A DNA stretch of 64,000 bases from Streptomyces sp. NBC_00250 (GTDB lineage: Bacteria > Actinomycetota > Actinomycetes > Streptomycetales > Streptomycetaceae): contig NZ_CP108088.1 in NCBI RefSeq assembly GCF_036192275.1, positions 6,759,501 to 6,823,500 of the forward strand, in the 5' to 3' direction. The notes beneath the pieces were generated by a model that saw only the letters and a list, made by a program, of their open reading frames with translations, was not told the origin of the DNA and searched no databases. Shown piece by piece: positions 51,656-60,551 of the stretch. The number at the start of each line of letters is the position of its first letter. Positions within the stretch are counted from its first letter, which is position 1. Both the position numbers and the translations under genes were made by a program.

Positions 51656-51662
51656 AAAGGTT

Positions 51663-51851
51663 GCGCTGCGGGCCTGCGCGCCTCAGACGGAGCAGGCCGC
51701 GCTCGTACCTGTTGTATGTCCCCTCGGTTTTCGAGGCTCCTCCCCTGTGTGGGAAGGGTGCCTCATTGGCTGTCCGGCTTCTTGGTGCGATACGGGCTCT
51801 CGGCGTAGCAGTACCTACGACTTTCTGTCCGTAACCGGAGCCCTTTCCCAC
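51663..51851 (+). promoter_or_regulatory. Structured 5' leader of rpsA
   Basis: The leader holds at least two hairpins. The first is GCGCTGCGGGCCTGC with GCAGGCCGCGC (about 51663-51702). The second is GAGGC...GCCTC with an inner CCCCT/GGG pairing (about 51739-51771). Ribosomal protein S1 is often autoregulated at its own leader, so this is a good candidate for such control. The fold has not been computed. Confidence 0.5.
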
Positions 51852-53363
51852 ATGACGAGCAGCACCGAGACCACCGCCACCAGCACCACCCCGCAGGTTG
51901 CGGTCAACGACATCGGTAACGAGGAAGCCTTCCTCGCCGCGATCGACGAGACGATCAAGTACTTCAACGACGGCGACATCGTCGACGGCGTCATCGTGAA
52001 GGTCGACCGGGACGAGGTCCTGCTCGACATCGGTTACAAGACCGAAGGCGTGATCCCGAGCCGTGAGCTCTCGATCAAGCACGACGTCGACCCGAACGAG
52101 GTCGTCAAGGTCGGCGACGAGATCGAGGCCCTGGTTCTCCAGAAGGAGGACAAGGAAGGCCGCCTGATCCTGTCCAAGAAGCGCGCTCAGTACGAGCGTG
52201 CCTGGGGCACGATCGAGAAGATCAAGGAAGAAGACGGCATCGTCACCGGTACCGTCATCGAGGTCGTCAAGGGTGGTCTCATCCTCGACATCGGCCTCCG
52301 TGGCTTCCTGCCGGCCTCCCTCGTCGAGATGCGTCGCGTCCGCGACCTCCAGCCCTACGTGGGCAAGGAGCTCGAGGCGAAGATCATCGAGCTGGACAAG
52401 AACCGCAACAACGTGGTCCTGTCCCGCCGCGCCTGGCTCGAGCAGACCCAGTCCGAGGTTCGCCAGACGTTCCTCACCACCCTGCAGAAGGGTCAGGTCC
52501 GCTCCGGCGTCGTTTCCTCGATCGTCAACTTCGGTGCCTTCGTGGACCTGGGTGGCGTCGACGGTCTCGTGCACGTCTCCGAGCTGTCCTGGAAGCACAT
52601 CGACCACCCGTCCGAGGTTGTCGAGGTCGGCCAGGAGGTCACCGTCGAGGTTCTCGACGTGGACATGGACCGCGAGCGTGTCTCCCTGTCGCTGAAGGCG
52701 ACGCAGGAGGACCCGTGGCAGCAGTTCGCCCGGACCCACCAGATCGGTCAGGTCGTCCCGGGTAAGGTCACCAAGCTGGTTCCGTTCGGTGCGTTCGTCC
52801 GCGTGGACGAGGGCATCGAGGGTCTGGTCCACATCTCCGAGCTGGCCGAGCGCCACGTGGAGATCCCGGAGCAGGTCGTCCAGGTCAACGACGAGATCTT
52901 CGTCAAGGTCATCGACATCGACCTCGAGCGTCGTCGCATCAGCCTCTCGCTGAAGCAGGCCAACGAGTCCTTCGGTGCCGACCCGGCCTCGGTCGAGTTC
53001 GACCCGACCCTGTACGGCATGGCCGCGTCCTACGACGACCAGGGCAACTACATCTACCCCGAGGGCTTCGACCCCGAGACCAACGACTGGCTCGAGGGCT
53101 TCGAGACCCAGCGCGAGGCCTGGGAGACCCAGTACGCCGAGGCGCAGGCTCGTTTCGAGCAGCACCAGGCTCAGGTCATCAAGTCCCGCGAGGCCGACGA
53201 GGCCGCCGCTGCCGAGGGTGCTGCCGCCCCGGCCGCCGGCAACGCCGGTGCGGGTATCTCGGGTGGTTCGTACTCCTCGGAGTCGGACGACACCTCCGGC
53301 GCCCTGGCGTCGGACGAGGCGCTTGCCGCCCTGCGCGAGAAGCTGGCCGGCGGCCAGAGCTGA
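51852..53363 (+). CDS. rpsA: 30S ribosomal protein S1
   Basis: The 503-residue protein has four S1/OB domains (about 36-105, 121-187, 208-276 and 293-362), with repeats of the type GxVxxIVxFGAFVDLGGVDGL and VKVIDIDLERRRISLSLKQ. A Gly/Ser/Ala-rich C-terminal tail follows, as in other Streptomyces S1 proteins. It helps mRNAs bind the ribosome. The codon use includes more T-ending codons than its neighbours, as expected for a highly expressed gene. It has a strong promoter, a structured leader and a UUCG-type terminator. Confidence 0.97.
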   Translation: MTSSTETTATSTTPQVAVNDIGNEEAFLAAIDETIKYFNDGDIVDGVIVKVDRDEVLLDIGYKTEGVIPSRELSIKHDVDPNEVVKVGDEIEALVLQKEDKEGRLILSKKRAQYERAWGTIEKIKEEDGIVTGTVIEVVKGGLILDIGLRGFLPASLVEMRRVRDLQPYVGKELEAKIIELDKNRNNVVLSRRAWLEQTQSEVRQTFLTTLQKGQVRSGVVSSIVNFGAFVDLGGVDGLVHVSELSWKHIDHPSEVVEVGQEVTVEVLDVDMDRERVSLSLKATQEDPWQQFARTHQIGQVVPGKVTKLVPFGAFVRVDEGIEGLVHISELAERHVEIPEQVVQVNDEIFVKVIDIDLERRRISLSLKQANESFGADPASVEFDPTLYGMAASYDDQGNYIYPEGFDPETNDWLEGFETQREAWETQYAEAQARFEQHQAQVIKSREADEAAAAEGAAAPAAGNAGAGISGGSYSSESDDTSGALASDEALAALREKLAGGQS

Positions 53364-53399
53364 ACAGGCTCTCCGCTGAGCGCTAGCCGCTAGCGAATC

Positions 53400-53431
53400 G
53401 AGGCCCGCTCCCCTTCGGGGGAGCGGGCCTC
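53400..53431 (+). terminator. rpsA terminator with TTCG tetraloop
   Basis: A perfect 14-bp stem (GAGGCCCGCTCCCC and complement) closes a TTCG tetraloop. Confidence 0.95.
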
Positions 53432-53467
53432 GGTCATTTCCCGGGGGCCCGTGCCCGACGGGTCGGC

Positions 53468-54415
53468 TCAGGGCGTGACGGGGATGTTCGTCAGGCCGTT
53501 GCCGCCGGTCACGGTGTTCGAGGCGTAGACCGTGGTCGGGCAGGAGCCGCTCCGGTTGGTGACGTTGATCGCGAGCCGCTGCGCGCCGGTCGCGCCCGTC
53601 AGGTTCGAGCGGTTGCCCTTGAAGACCGTGCCGCAGCCCCAGCCGCTCTGCTGCGTGTGCGTCTCGAAGCCGTTGTTCGTCGTGTTCACGCCGGTGTTGT
53701 TCTCGACGAGGACGCCGTTGCCCTTCACGTCGACCCAGGAGTCGTCGAAGTTGGCGCCGGTCAGCCCGCGCCCGTCGAAGGTGTTGCCGACGATCCGCGC
53801 CCCGGTGGTGCCCTCCTTGATGTCGACGCTCTCGCCGCCGACGTCCGGTCCGATGACGTTGTTCAGGATCTGCGCGCCGTCGCTGCGGTCGCCGAGGTTG
53901 CCGGCGGTCCCGACGTACACGCCCTCGCCCATGCCCCGGCCGTCGTTCCCGGTGTCGTAGATCTTCGAGTTCTTGATGACGCCGTTCCTGCTGGAGTTGC
54001 GGAAGTGCACGCCCTCCATGTCCAGGTCGTGCACGGTCACCCCGTCGATCACCACGCCGTCCGCGGTGTCGGCCATGATCCCCTTCTGGCCGCCCGTCAC
54101 GGTGACGCCCTTGACCGTCCAGTACGAGGCGCCGTTGAGGTGCAGTCCGTATCCGCCGCCGGCGGTCAGCACCGCGCGGGAGGAGCCGGTCAGGGTGATT
54201 CGGGCCGAGGAGGTGCCCGGGGTCGTGGCCTTGAAGTTCCCGGTGTACGTGCCGTCCGCGAGGTGGATCGTGTCGCCCGGCCGGGCGTTGGTCAGCGCGG
54301 TCTTCAGCTGGGCGGCGGTCGAGACCTCGATGGTCGCCGCCGAGGCGGGCGGGGCGACGAGGGGAACGGCGAGGAGCGCGGGGAGCAGGGGGAGGAGCAG
54401 CGTTCGGGTGCGCAT
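53468..54415 (-). CDS. Secreted right-handed parallel beta-helix protein
   Basis: The 315-residue protein has a signal peptide ending near ASAA and a beta-helix of PbH1-type rungs (about 90-260, with GVVIDGVTVHDLDMEGVHF, NGVIKNSKIYDTGND and ARIVGNTFDG). Such proteins are usually polysaccharide lyases, hydrolases or sugar-binding proteins. No catalytic signature is recognised. A strong promoter with an abutting DasR-type site lies upstream, which links it to chitin or N-acetylglucosamine sensing. ATG 54415 is preceded by purine-rich sequence on the coding strand. Confidence 0.82.
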   Translation of the reverse strand: MRTRTLLLPLLPALLAVPLVAPPASAATIEVSTAAQLKTALTNARPGDTIHLADGTYTGNFKATTPGTSSARITLTGSSRAVLTAGGGYGLHLNGASYWTVKGVTVTGGQKGIMADTADGVVIDGVTVHDLDMEGVHFRNSSRNGVIKNSKIYDTGNDGRGMGEGVYVGTAGNLGDRSDGAQILNNVIGPDVGGESVDIKEGTTGARIVGNTFDGRGLTGANFDDSWVDVKGNGVLVENNTGVNTTNNGFETHTQQSGWGCGTVFKGNRSNLTGATGAQRLAINVTNRSGSCPTTVYASNTVTGGNGLTNIPVTP

Positions 54416-54497
54416 GGGGGTGCCTTCCGTGCGGGGACGAGGGAGTGTTCCTGTATGTGCACGTTGGTCGAGATGCTGAACGCGATGCTGTCCCGAG

Positions 54498-54539
54498 ACG
54501 GTAGGGAGAGGTGATGACCCTGTCAAGGTCTGGACCAGT
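54498..54539 (-). promoter_or_regulatory. Promoter plus DasR-responsive-element-like site for the beta-helix gene
   Basis: On the minus strand: ACTGGTCCAGACCT (54526-54539), then TTGACA (54521-54526), a 17-nt spacer and TACCGT (54498-54503). The first part fits the DasR consensus ACTGGTCTAGACCACT in its core. It also contains TGGTCCAGACCT, the 12-bp motif of Streptomyces chitinase promoters, in the same position against the -35 box. Confidence 0.75.
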
Positions 54540-54677
54540 GACCGGAGTTCGCCCCGCGCCCCGCCGGGAGGCCGACCCGCTCCCGCCGGGAGATCGGCCG
54601 CCGGAAGATCGTGCGGCACGGGAATGGCGGTGCCGCCCGAGACGTTTTCAGAGAGAACACGAGGAGGAGCGGTAATC

Positions 54678-55616
54678 GTGCTTGATCCCCAGGATTTGTA
54701 CGAATGGGACACCAAGGGCCTGGCTGTCGTCGACCTGGCACTGGCGCAGGAGTCGGCCGGGCTGGTCATGCTGTACCACTTCGACGGCTACATCGACGCG
54801 GGGGAGACCGGTGAGCAGATCATCGAGGGCCTGCTCGACACCCTGCCCCACCAGCTCGTGGCCCGCTTCGACCACGACCGGCTGGTGGACTACCGTGCCC
54901 GCCGCCCGCTGCTGACCTTCCGGCGCGACCGCTGGACCGCGTACGAGACGCCGTCCATCGAGGTCCGCCTCGTCCAGGACGCCACCGGCGCCCCCTTCCT
55001 CGTCCTCTCGGGCCCGGAGCCCGACGTGGAGTGGGAGCGCTTCGCCGCCGCCGTCCGGCAGATCATCGAGCGACTCGGCGTGCGTCTCTCCGTCAACTTC
55101 CACGGCATCCCCATGGGCGTGCCGCACACCCGGCCCGTCGGCCTCACCCCGCACGGCAGCCGCACCGACCTCATGCCCGGCCACCGCAGCCCCTTCGACG
55201 AGGCCCAGGTTCCCGGCAGCGCCGAGGCCCTCGTCGAGTACCGGCTCACCGAGTCCGGCCACGACACCCTCGGTGTCGCCGCGCACGTCCCGCACTACGT
55301 CGCCCGCTCCTCGTACCCGGACGCGGCGCTGACCGCCCTGGAGGCCGTCACCGCCGCCACCGGCCTCGTCCTCCCCGGTGTCGCGCACTCCCTGCGGACC
55401 GAGGCCCGGCGCACCCAGACCGAGATCGACCGCCAGATCGGCGAGGGCGACGAGGAGCTGGTCGCGCTCGTGCAGGGCCTTGAGCACCAGTACGACGCGG
55501 CGGCCGGTGCCGAGACCCGTGGCAGCCTGGTCGCCGAGCCCGTCGACCTGCCGTCGGCGGACGAGCTGGGCCGCGAGTTCGAGCGCTTCCTCGCCGAGCG
55601 GGAGGGCGACGCCTGA
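54678..55616 (+). CDS. PAC2 family protein
   Basis: The 312-residue protein belongs to the PAC2 family ([44 protein letters not shown], related to proteasome assembly chaperones). Actinobacteria that carry proteasomes also carry such proteins, but a chaperone role in bacteria is not established. GTG 54678 follows GAGGAGGAGCGG. It is followed 31 bp later by coaE. Confidence 0.85.
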   Translation: MLDPQDLYEWDTKGLAVVDLALAQESAGLVMLYHFDGYIDAGETGEQIIEGLLDTLPHQLVARFDHDRLVDYRARRPLLTFRRDRWTAYETPSIEVRLVQDATGAPFLVLSGPEPDVEWERFAAAVRQIIERLGVRLSVNFHGIPMGVPHTRPVGLTPHGSRTDLMPGHRSPFDEAQVPGSAEALVEYRLTESGHDTLGVAAHVPHYVARSSYPDAALTALEAVTAATGLVLPGVAHSLRTEARRTQTEIDRQIGEGDEELVALVQGLEHQYDAAAGAETRGSLVAEPVDLPSADELGREFERFLAEREGDA

Positions 55617-55647
55617 CCCGTCCGGGGCAGGCCCTAAGCTGCCGCTC

Positions 55648-56253
55648 ATGCTGAAGGTGGGCCTGACCGGCGGGATCGGCGCCGGCAAGAGCGAAGTGTC
55701 ACGGCTGCTCGTCTCGTACGGGGCCGTGCTGATCGACGCGGACCGGATCGCCCGCGAGGTCGTCGAGCCCGGGACACCGGGGCTCGCGGCCGTCGTCGAG
55801 GCCTTCGGGGAGGGCGTCCTGACCGGGGAGGGGGCGCTCGACCGGCCGAAGCTCGGCTCCATCGTGTTCGCCGACGCCGACCGCCTCGCCACCCTCAACG
55901 CCATCGTCCACCCCCTGGTCGGGGCCCGGTCGGCGGAACTGGAGAGCCGGGCGGGTACGGGAGACGTCGTCGTCCACGACGTACCCCTGCTCGCCGAGAA
56001 CGGGCTCGCACCGCTGTACGACCTGGTCGTGGTCGTGGACGCGTCCCCGGAGACCCAGCTCGACCGCCTCGTACGGTTCCGCGGCATGGTCGAGTCCGAG
56101 GCGCGGGCCCGGATGGCCGCCCAGGCCACGCGCGCGCAGCGCCTTGCCGTCGCGGACCTCGTGATCGACAACGACGGACCGCTCGACGCGCTCGAACCCC
56201 AGGTACGCAAGGTCTGGGACGAACTGGCGCGCAGGGCGGCGGACGGGGCCTAG
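55648..56253 (+). CDS. coaE: Dephospho-CoA kinase
   Basis: The 201-residue kinase has the P-loop [11 protein letters not shown] at residues 6-16, [15 protein letters not shown] and [12 protein letters not shown]. It phosphorylates dephospho-CoA in the last step of coenzyme A synthesis. A TAAGCT hexamer 7 nt before the ATG and no RBS suggest a leaderless transcript, possibly in addition to read-through from PAC2. A dispersed repeat starts 4 nt after its TAG stop. Confidence 0.94.
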   Translation: MLKVGLTGGIGAGKSEVSRLLVSYGAVLIDADRIAREVVEPGTPGLAAVVEAFGEGVLTGEGALDRPKLGSIVFADADRLATLNAIVHPLVGARSAELESRAGTGDVVVHDVPLLAENGLAPLYDLVVVVDASPETQLDRLVRFRGMVESEARARMAAQATRAQRLAVADLVIDNDGPLDALEPQVRKVWDELARRAADGA

Positions 56254-56257
56254 CCCG

Positions 56258-56329
56258 TGTCCGGAGAGTCCCGCCCGGCCCGCGACGCCTGGCACGACCC
56301 GGAGGGTGTCCGGCGGATCATGGCCGGGG
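56258..56329 (+). repeat. Dispersed intergenic repeat with both modules
   Basis: Module A (56258-56284) matches 21373-21399 at 24 of 27 bases. Module B (56308-56329) matches 27025-27046 at 21 of 22. The copy here joins the two modules across 23 bases, which suggests a composite element of which the other sites retain one part each. Confidence 0.7.
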
Positions 56330-56405
56330 CCCGTCCGCGTGGGCGCCCGGCGGAATGAGGGTGCCGGGTCCGGTGTTCAACCATCGGATCGAGGGGAAGG
56401 ATTCC

Positions 56406-56777
56406 ATGGTGGCCGACAGAAACCCGGAAACGCACGTCATCGACTTCCGCGCCGCCGAGCACCTGCTGGCCGCCCGGGATCCCCGTGGCGCCGTGAAGCT
56501 GCTGGACTCCGTGATCGCCGCGCACCCCGAGAACACCGCCGCGCGCCTGCTGCGGGCCCGGGCGTTCTTCGCCGCCGCGCAGCTGCGTCCGGCGCAGCTG
56601 GAGTTCGAGCTGGTCCTGGAGCGCGAGCCGGACAACGCGTTCGCGCACTTCGCCCTTGCCCGTACCTTCGAGCGTTCGGGTCTGACCGCCCAGGCCACCC
56701 GGCACTTCCGTCTCGCCGCGGCGCTCGACCCGAAGCCGGAGTACCTCCAGGCCGCGGGCTTCGACACCGAGCAGTAG
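56406..56777 (+). CDS. Small TPR-repeat protein
   Basis: The 123-residue protein is built of about three tetratricopeptide repeats (AEHLLAARDPRGAVKLLDSV, LRPAQLEFELVLEREPDNAF, RSGLTAQATRHFRLAAALDP). It is probably a cytosolic protein-binding scaffold. ATG 56406 has AAGGA 5 nt upstream. Its partner is unknown. Confidence 0.82.
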   Translation: MVADRNPETHVIDFRAAEHLLAARDPRGAVKLLDSVIAAHPENTAARLLRARAFFAAAQLRPAQLEFELVLEREPDNAFAHFALARTFERSGLTAQATRHFRLAAALDPKPEYLQAAGFDTEQ

Positions 56778-56796
56778 GGCCGGTGCGGCGGGGCGC

Positions 56797-57066
56797 TCAG
56801 CGTCCCGTGCCGCCGTGGTCGGGTTCGTACGGCGGGATGTTCCGGCCCGGCTGCCAGTGCGGGCCCTGACGTATGTGGTGCACCACCATCGCCAGGTCGC
56901 ACACGACCACCAGGAACAGCACCCCGCAGGCCGCCGCCCAGCCGGGGCGGCCCACCAGCGAGAAGACGGTCGTGCCGAAGGCGGCCCAGAGCAGTCCCCA
57001 CATGCCCAGCCAGAACCGCATGCGCAGGGGACTGCGCGCGGTCACCGGTTCGTTCCCGGAACGCAT
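56797..57066 (-). CDS. Small two-helix membrane protein (DUF6343-like)
   Basis: The 89-residue protein starts MRSGNEPVTARSPLRMRFWL and has two hydrophobic helices (about 20-36 and 41-58), then a Pro-rich tail. I recall this pattern as DUF6343 of Streptomyces. The assignment is from memory. ATG 57066 has GGAGAGGG 8 nt upstream. Function unknown. Confidence 0.75.
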   Translation of the reverse strand: MRSGNEPVTARSPLRMRFWLGMWGLLWAAFGTTVFSLVGRPGWAAACGVLFLVVVCDLAMVVHHIRQGPHWQPGRNIPPYEPDHGGTGR

Positions 57067-57142
57067 GACGGTCACCCTCTCCCGTCGGTGCCCCGAAGGG
57101 CCTCTTCCAGGATGGACCCCGCGGTGGGGTGAAGGGAACCGG

Positions 57143-57481
57143 TCAGTGGATGACGCTGTAGCTGCGCCACGGCAGGGCGCCCGGAGCGACCCTGTAGCTG
57201 GTGTTCATGGGGAGGTAGATGTTGTGCTTCCCCTGGCAGTCGGGCGTCGAGTACAGCCTGATGTCGACCAGGGTGTTGTTCTCGACCCGGTGCACCCCGC
57301 TCGGGGCGAGGAGGCGGTGGCAGCCGTTCACCGAGGGGCTCGTCACGGTCACCACGACCTCACGGTCCGTCTCGTAGGAGAGCGTGCCGACCATGGTGCG
57401 GCCCAGGCTCGAACAGCCGGCGACGGCGAAGGTGAGCAGCACGGCCCCGGTGGCGGTCGTGAGACGCCGGCGAACGGACAT
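57143..57481 (-). CDS. Small putative lipoprotein
   Basis: The 112-residue protein has Arg-rich residues, a hydrophobic stretch and a lipobox FAVAGC (Cys near residue 22). The mature part has no recognised domain but contains two more cysteines (NGCHR and DCQGK), which may form a disulfide. It is expected on the outer face of the membrane. Function unknown. Confidence 0.72.
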   Translation of the reverse strand: MSVRRRLTTATGAVLLTFAVAGCSSLGRTMVGTLSYETDREVVVTVTSPSVNGCHRLLAPSGVHRVENNTLVDIRLYSTPDCQGKHNIYLPMNTSYRVAPGALPWRSYSVIH

Positions 57482-57619
57482 GTCGGTTCCTCTTCTGTCG
57501 GGGTCCGGGTCGGTGTTCCGGTGGCACCTCGGGTGCACCCGGTTCAGGCCCACCCTCGCGCCCCCGGGCGCCCGTGTCATCCGTTGCTGGGCCGCCCGGG
57601 CGAACCCGCCTGTCGGCCG

Positions 57620-57642
57620 TTGTCAGACCCCCGCCGTAAGGT
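57620..57642 (+). promoter_or_regulatory. RecA-NDp-type (DNA-damage) promoter of the SNF2-SWIM operon
   Basis: TTGTCAGACCC, six bases, then TAAGGT. It has the same spacing as the consensus TTGTCAGTGGC-N6-TAGGGT and matches the TTGTCAG and TA-GGT parts. The GTG start lies 47 nt downstream, with GGAGGGAAGGAG between. Confidence 0.72.
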
Positions 57643-57689
57643 CGGAGAACCGGTCGCCGTTCGTCACCGGAGGGAAGGAGCGCGGAGCC

Positions 57690-60551
57690 GTGGCACACAC
57701 CTGGACGAGCAGCGCCGCCGTCTTCCTGCCGGCCGCCCTGCCCCGTGAGGGCCGCGTCGCCTTCTGGGCCCCCGACGGCGACGCGCTGCCGGACCCGGCC
57801 GAGAGCGGTGCGGAGCGCGTCGAGCTGACCGTCGCCCGACGGCACGGCAGCGGTGCCCGAGGCCGGGCCGTCCCCGCCCTGACCCTCCCGGTCGACGCCG
57901 CCCTGCCCCACCTCGTCGCGGCCCGCCGCCACCCGGCCGCCCACCCCGCCACCGCCGGCTGGGGCGCCGCCGCCCTGCACGCCCTGCACCTGGTGGCCCG
58001 CGGCCGCATGCTGCCGGGTCTGACCGCCGACGACCTGGACGCCTGGCGGGCCGGTCCGCTGGACGCCGAGGACATCGCCCATCTGCGGGCCGTCGCCGCC
58101 GCCCTGCCGTACGAGGCGCACGCCGTGCCCGTCCCCGGGAGCGGCCCGCTGCGACTGCCCGACCCCGAGGCCCTCGTGCGCGCCTTCCTCGACGCCGTCG
58201 CCGACACCCTGCCCCGCACCCCGGCCGCCGCCCACGCGGTCGGGGCGCCGTTCGCGGCCCGCGCCCCCCAGCACCTGCCCCATGCGCGTGCCTGGGCCGC
58301 CGAGGCGGCGGCCGGGATGGACGCGGGCGTCCGGGTCTCGCTCCGCCTGGACTTCTCGCCGTACGAACTGTTCGACACGACGGACAGCGCCCATGGCACC
58401 GACACCGCCGAGACGCCCCCGGGCGAGCGCCACGCGGCCGCGGCGCTCCTCCAGGTCCACAGCCTCGCCGACCCCACCCTCGTCATCGACGCCACGGCCC
58501 TGTGGGCGGGCGACGGCGAGCACTTCGGGCCCCGCGCCCGGATCGACGCCGTCCTCGCCCTGCGCCGGGCGGCCCGCGTCTGGCCCCCGCTCGCCCGGCT
58601 CCTGGAGCGGGACGTGCCCGACGTCCTCGCCGTCACCGAGGACGAGCTGTACGAGCTGCTCGGCCCCGCCGCCGCCCGGCTCGCCGACGCCGGGGTCGCC
58701 GTCCACTGGCCGCGTGAGCTGGCCCGCTCGCTCAGCGCCTCCGCCGTCGTCCGGGCCGCCCAGGCCGCGCCCGGCTCGGCGACCGACGGCACCGCGTTCT
58801 TCGACAGCGAGGAACTCCTGCGGTTCAACTGGCAGCTGGCCCTCGACGGCGATCCGCTCACCGAGCGGGAGATGGACCACCTGGCCGAGGCCCACCGGCC
58901 GATCGTGCGCCTCCGCGACCAGTGGGTCGTCGTCGACCCCGACCTCGTCCGCAAGGCGCGCAAGCGGGAACTCGGCCTGCTCGAACCGGTCGACGCCCTG
59001 GCCGTCGCCCTCACCGGCACCGCCGAGGTGGACGGCGAGACCGTGCCCGCCGTCCCCGTCGGAGCGCTCGCCGCGCTCCGCGACCGGCTCCTGGCCGGAC
59101 CCGAGGACGTGCAGGCCCCGCCCGGCCTCACCGCCACCCTCCGCGACTACCAGCTGCGCGGCCTCGCCTGGCTGGACCTGATGACCTCGCTGGGTCTCGG
59201 CGGCTGCCTCGCCGACGACATGGGCCTCGGCAAGACGGTCACCCTCATCGCCCTCCACCTGCGCCGCGCCCGCCGCGCCCCCACCCTCGTCGTCTGCCCG
59301 GCCTCCCTGCTCGGCAACTGGCAGCGGGAGGTGGAGAAGTTCGCCCCCGACGTGCCCGTCCGGCGTTTCCACGGCGCCGACCGTGACCTCGACGGCGCCG
59401 ACGGCGGGTTCGTCCTCACCACCTACGGCACCCTGCGGACGAGCGCCGCCCGACTGGCCGAGCGGGAGTGGGGGATGGTCGTCGCCGACGAGGCCCAGCA
59501 CGTCAAGAACCCGTTCTCCGCGACCGCGAAGGCGCTCCGCGAGATCCCCTCGCCCGCCCGGGTCGCCCTGACCGGCACCCCCGTGGAGAACAACCTCTCC
59601 GAGCTGTGGGCGCTCCTCGACTGGACCACCCCCGGCCTCCTCGGCCCGCTCAAGGCCTTCCGCTCCCGGCACGCCCGCGCCGTCGAGAACCACGAGGAGA
59701 TCGAGCACGAGGAGGCCGTCGAGCGGCTCGCCCGGCTCGTACGGCCCTTCCTGCTGCGCCGCCGCAAGTCCGACCCCGGCATCGTCCCCGAGCTGCCGCC
59801 GAAGACGGAGTCCGACCATCCCGTCTCCCTCACCCGGGAGCAGGCCTCGCTCTACGAGGCGGTGGTCCGCGAGACCATGGCGCAGATCGAGGAGGCCGAG
59901 GGCATCGCCCGCCGGGGCCTCGTCATGAAGCTGCTCACCTCCCTCAAGCAGATCTGCAACCACCCCGCGCAGTACCTGAAGGAAGCGGCACCGCGCGGCA
60001 GCGGAACCTCCCGCCTCGCCGGCCGCTCGGGGAAGCTCACCCTGCTCGACGAGCTCCTCGACACGATCCTCGCCGAGGACGGCTCCGTGCTCGTCTTCAC
60101 CCAGTACGTGACGATGGCGCGGCTCCTCGCCGACCATCTGGCCGCCCGCGGCATCCAGGCCCAACTCCTCCACGGCGGCACCCCGGTGGCCGAGCGGGAG
60201 CGGATGGTCGACCGCTTCCAGGCCGGCGAGGTCCCCGTCTTCCTGCTCTCCCTCAAGGCCGCGGGCACCGGCCTCAACCTCACCCGGGCCGGCCATGTCG
60301 TCCACTTCGACCGCTGGTGGAACCCCGCCGTCGAGGAGCAGGCCACCGACCGGGCCTACCGCATCGGGCAGACCCAGCCGGTGCAGGTCCACCGGCTCGT
60401 CGCCGAGGGCACCGTCGAGGACCGCATCGGCGAGATGCTCCGCGCGAAGCGGGCCCTGGCCGACGCCGTCCTCGGCTCGGGCGAGGCGGCCCTCACCGAA
60501 CTGACCGACCGGGAGCTCGCCGACCTGGTGTCCCTGAGGAGGCCCTCGTGA
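57690..60551 (+). CDS. SNF2-family ATP-dependent helicase/translocase
   Basis: The 953-residue protein has an N-terminal SNF2-associated region (1-480) and a Swi2/Snf2 ATPase core: Walker A DDMGLGKT near 512, DEAQ near 599, the LTGTPVENNLSELW motif, and a C-terminal helicase domain with VFTQYVTMARLL and DRAYRIGQTQPV. It translocates on double-stranded DNA. It is coupled by a GTGA overlap to a SWIM-domain protein, as in many actinobacteria, and has a DNA-damage promoter, which suggests a role in repair. Confidence 0.92.
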   Translation: MAHTWTSSAAVFLPAALPREGRVAFWAPDGDALPDPAESGAERVELTVARRHGSGARGRAVPALTLPVDAALPHLVAARRHPAAHPATAGWGAAALHALHLVARGRMLPGLTADDLDAWRAGPLDAEDIAHLRAVAAALPYEAHAVPVPGSGPLRLPDPEALVRAFLDAVADTLPRTPAAAHAVGAPFAARAPQHLPHARAWAAEAAAGMDAGVRVSLRLDFSPYELFDTTDSAHGTDTAETPPGERHAAAALLQVHSLADPTLVIDATALWAGDGEHFGPRARIDAVLALRRAARVWPPLARLLERDVPDVLAVTEDELYELLGPAAARLADAGVAVHWPRELARSLSASAVVRAAQAAPGSATDGTAFFDSEELLRFNWQLALDGDPLTEREMDHLAEAHRPIVRLRDQWVVVDPDLVRKARKRELGLLEPVDALAVALTGTAEVDGETVPAVPVGALAALRDRLLAGPEDVQAPPGLTATLRDYQLRGLAWLDLMTSLGLGGCLADDMGLGKTVTLIALHLRRARRAPTLVVCPASLLGNWQREVEKFAPDVPVRRFHGADRDLDGADGGFVLTTYGTLRTSAARLAEREWGMVVADEAQHVKNPFSATAKALREIPSPARVALTGTPVENNLSELWALLDWTTPGLLGPLKAFRSRHARAVENHEEIEHEEAVERLARLVRPFLLRRRKSDPGIVPELPPKTESDHPVSLTREQASLYEAVVRETMAQIEEAEGIARRGLVMKLLTSLKQICNHPAQYLKEAAPRGSGTSRLAGRSGKLTLLDELLDTILAEDGSVLVFTQYVTMARLLADHLAARGIQAQLLHGGTPVAERERMVDRFQAGEVPVFLLSLKAAGTGLNLTRAGHVVHFDRWWNPAVEEQATDRAYRIGQTQPVQVHRLVAEGTVEDRIGEMLRAKRALADAVLGSGEAALTELTDRELADLVSLRRPS

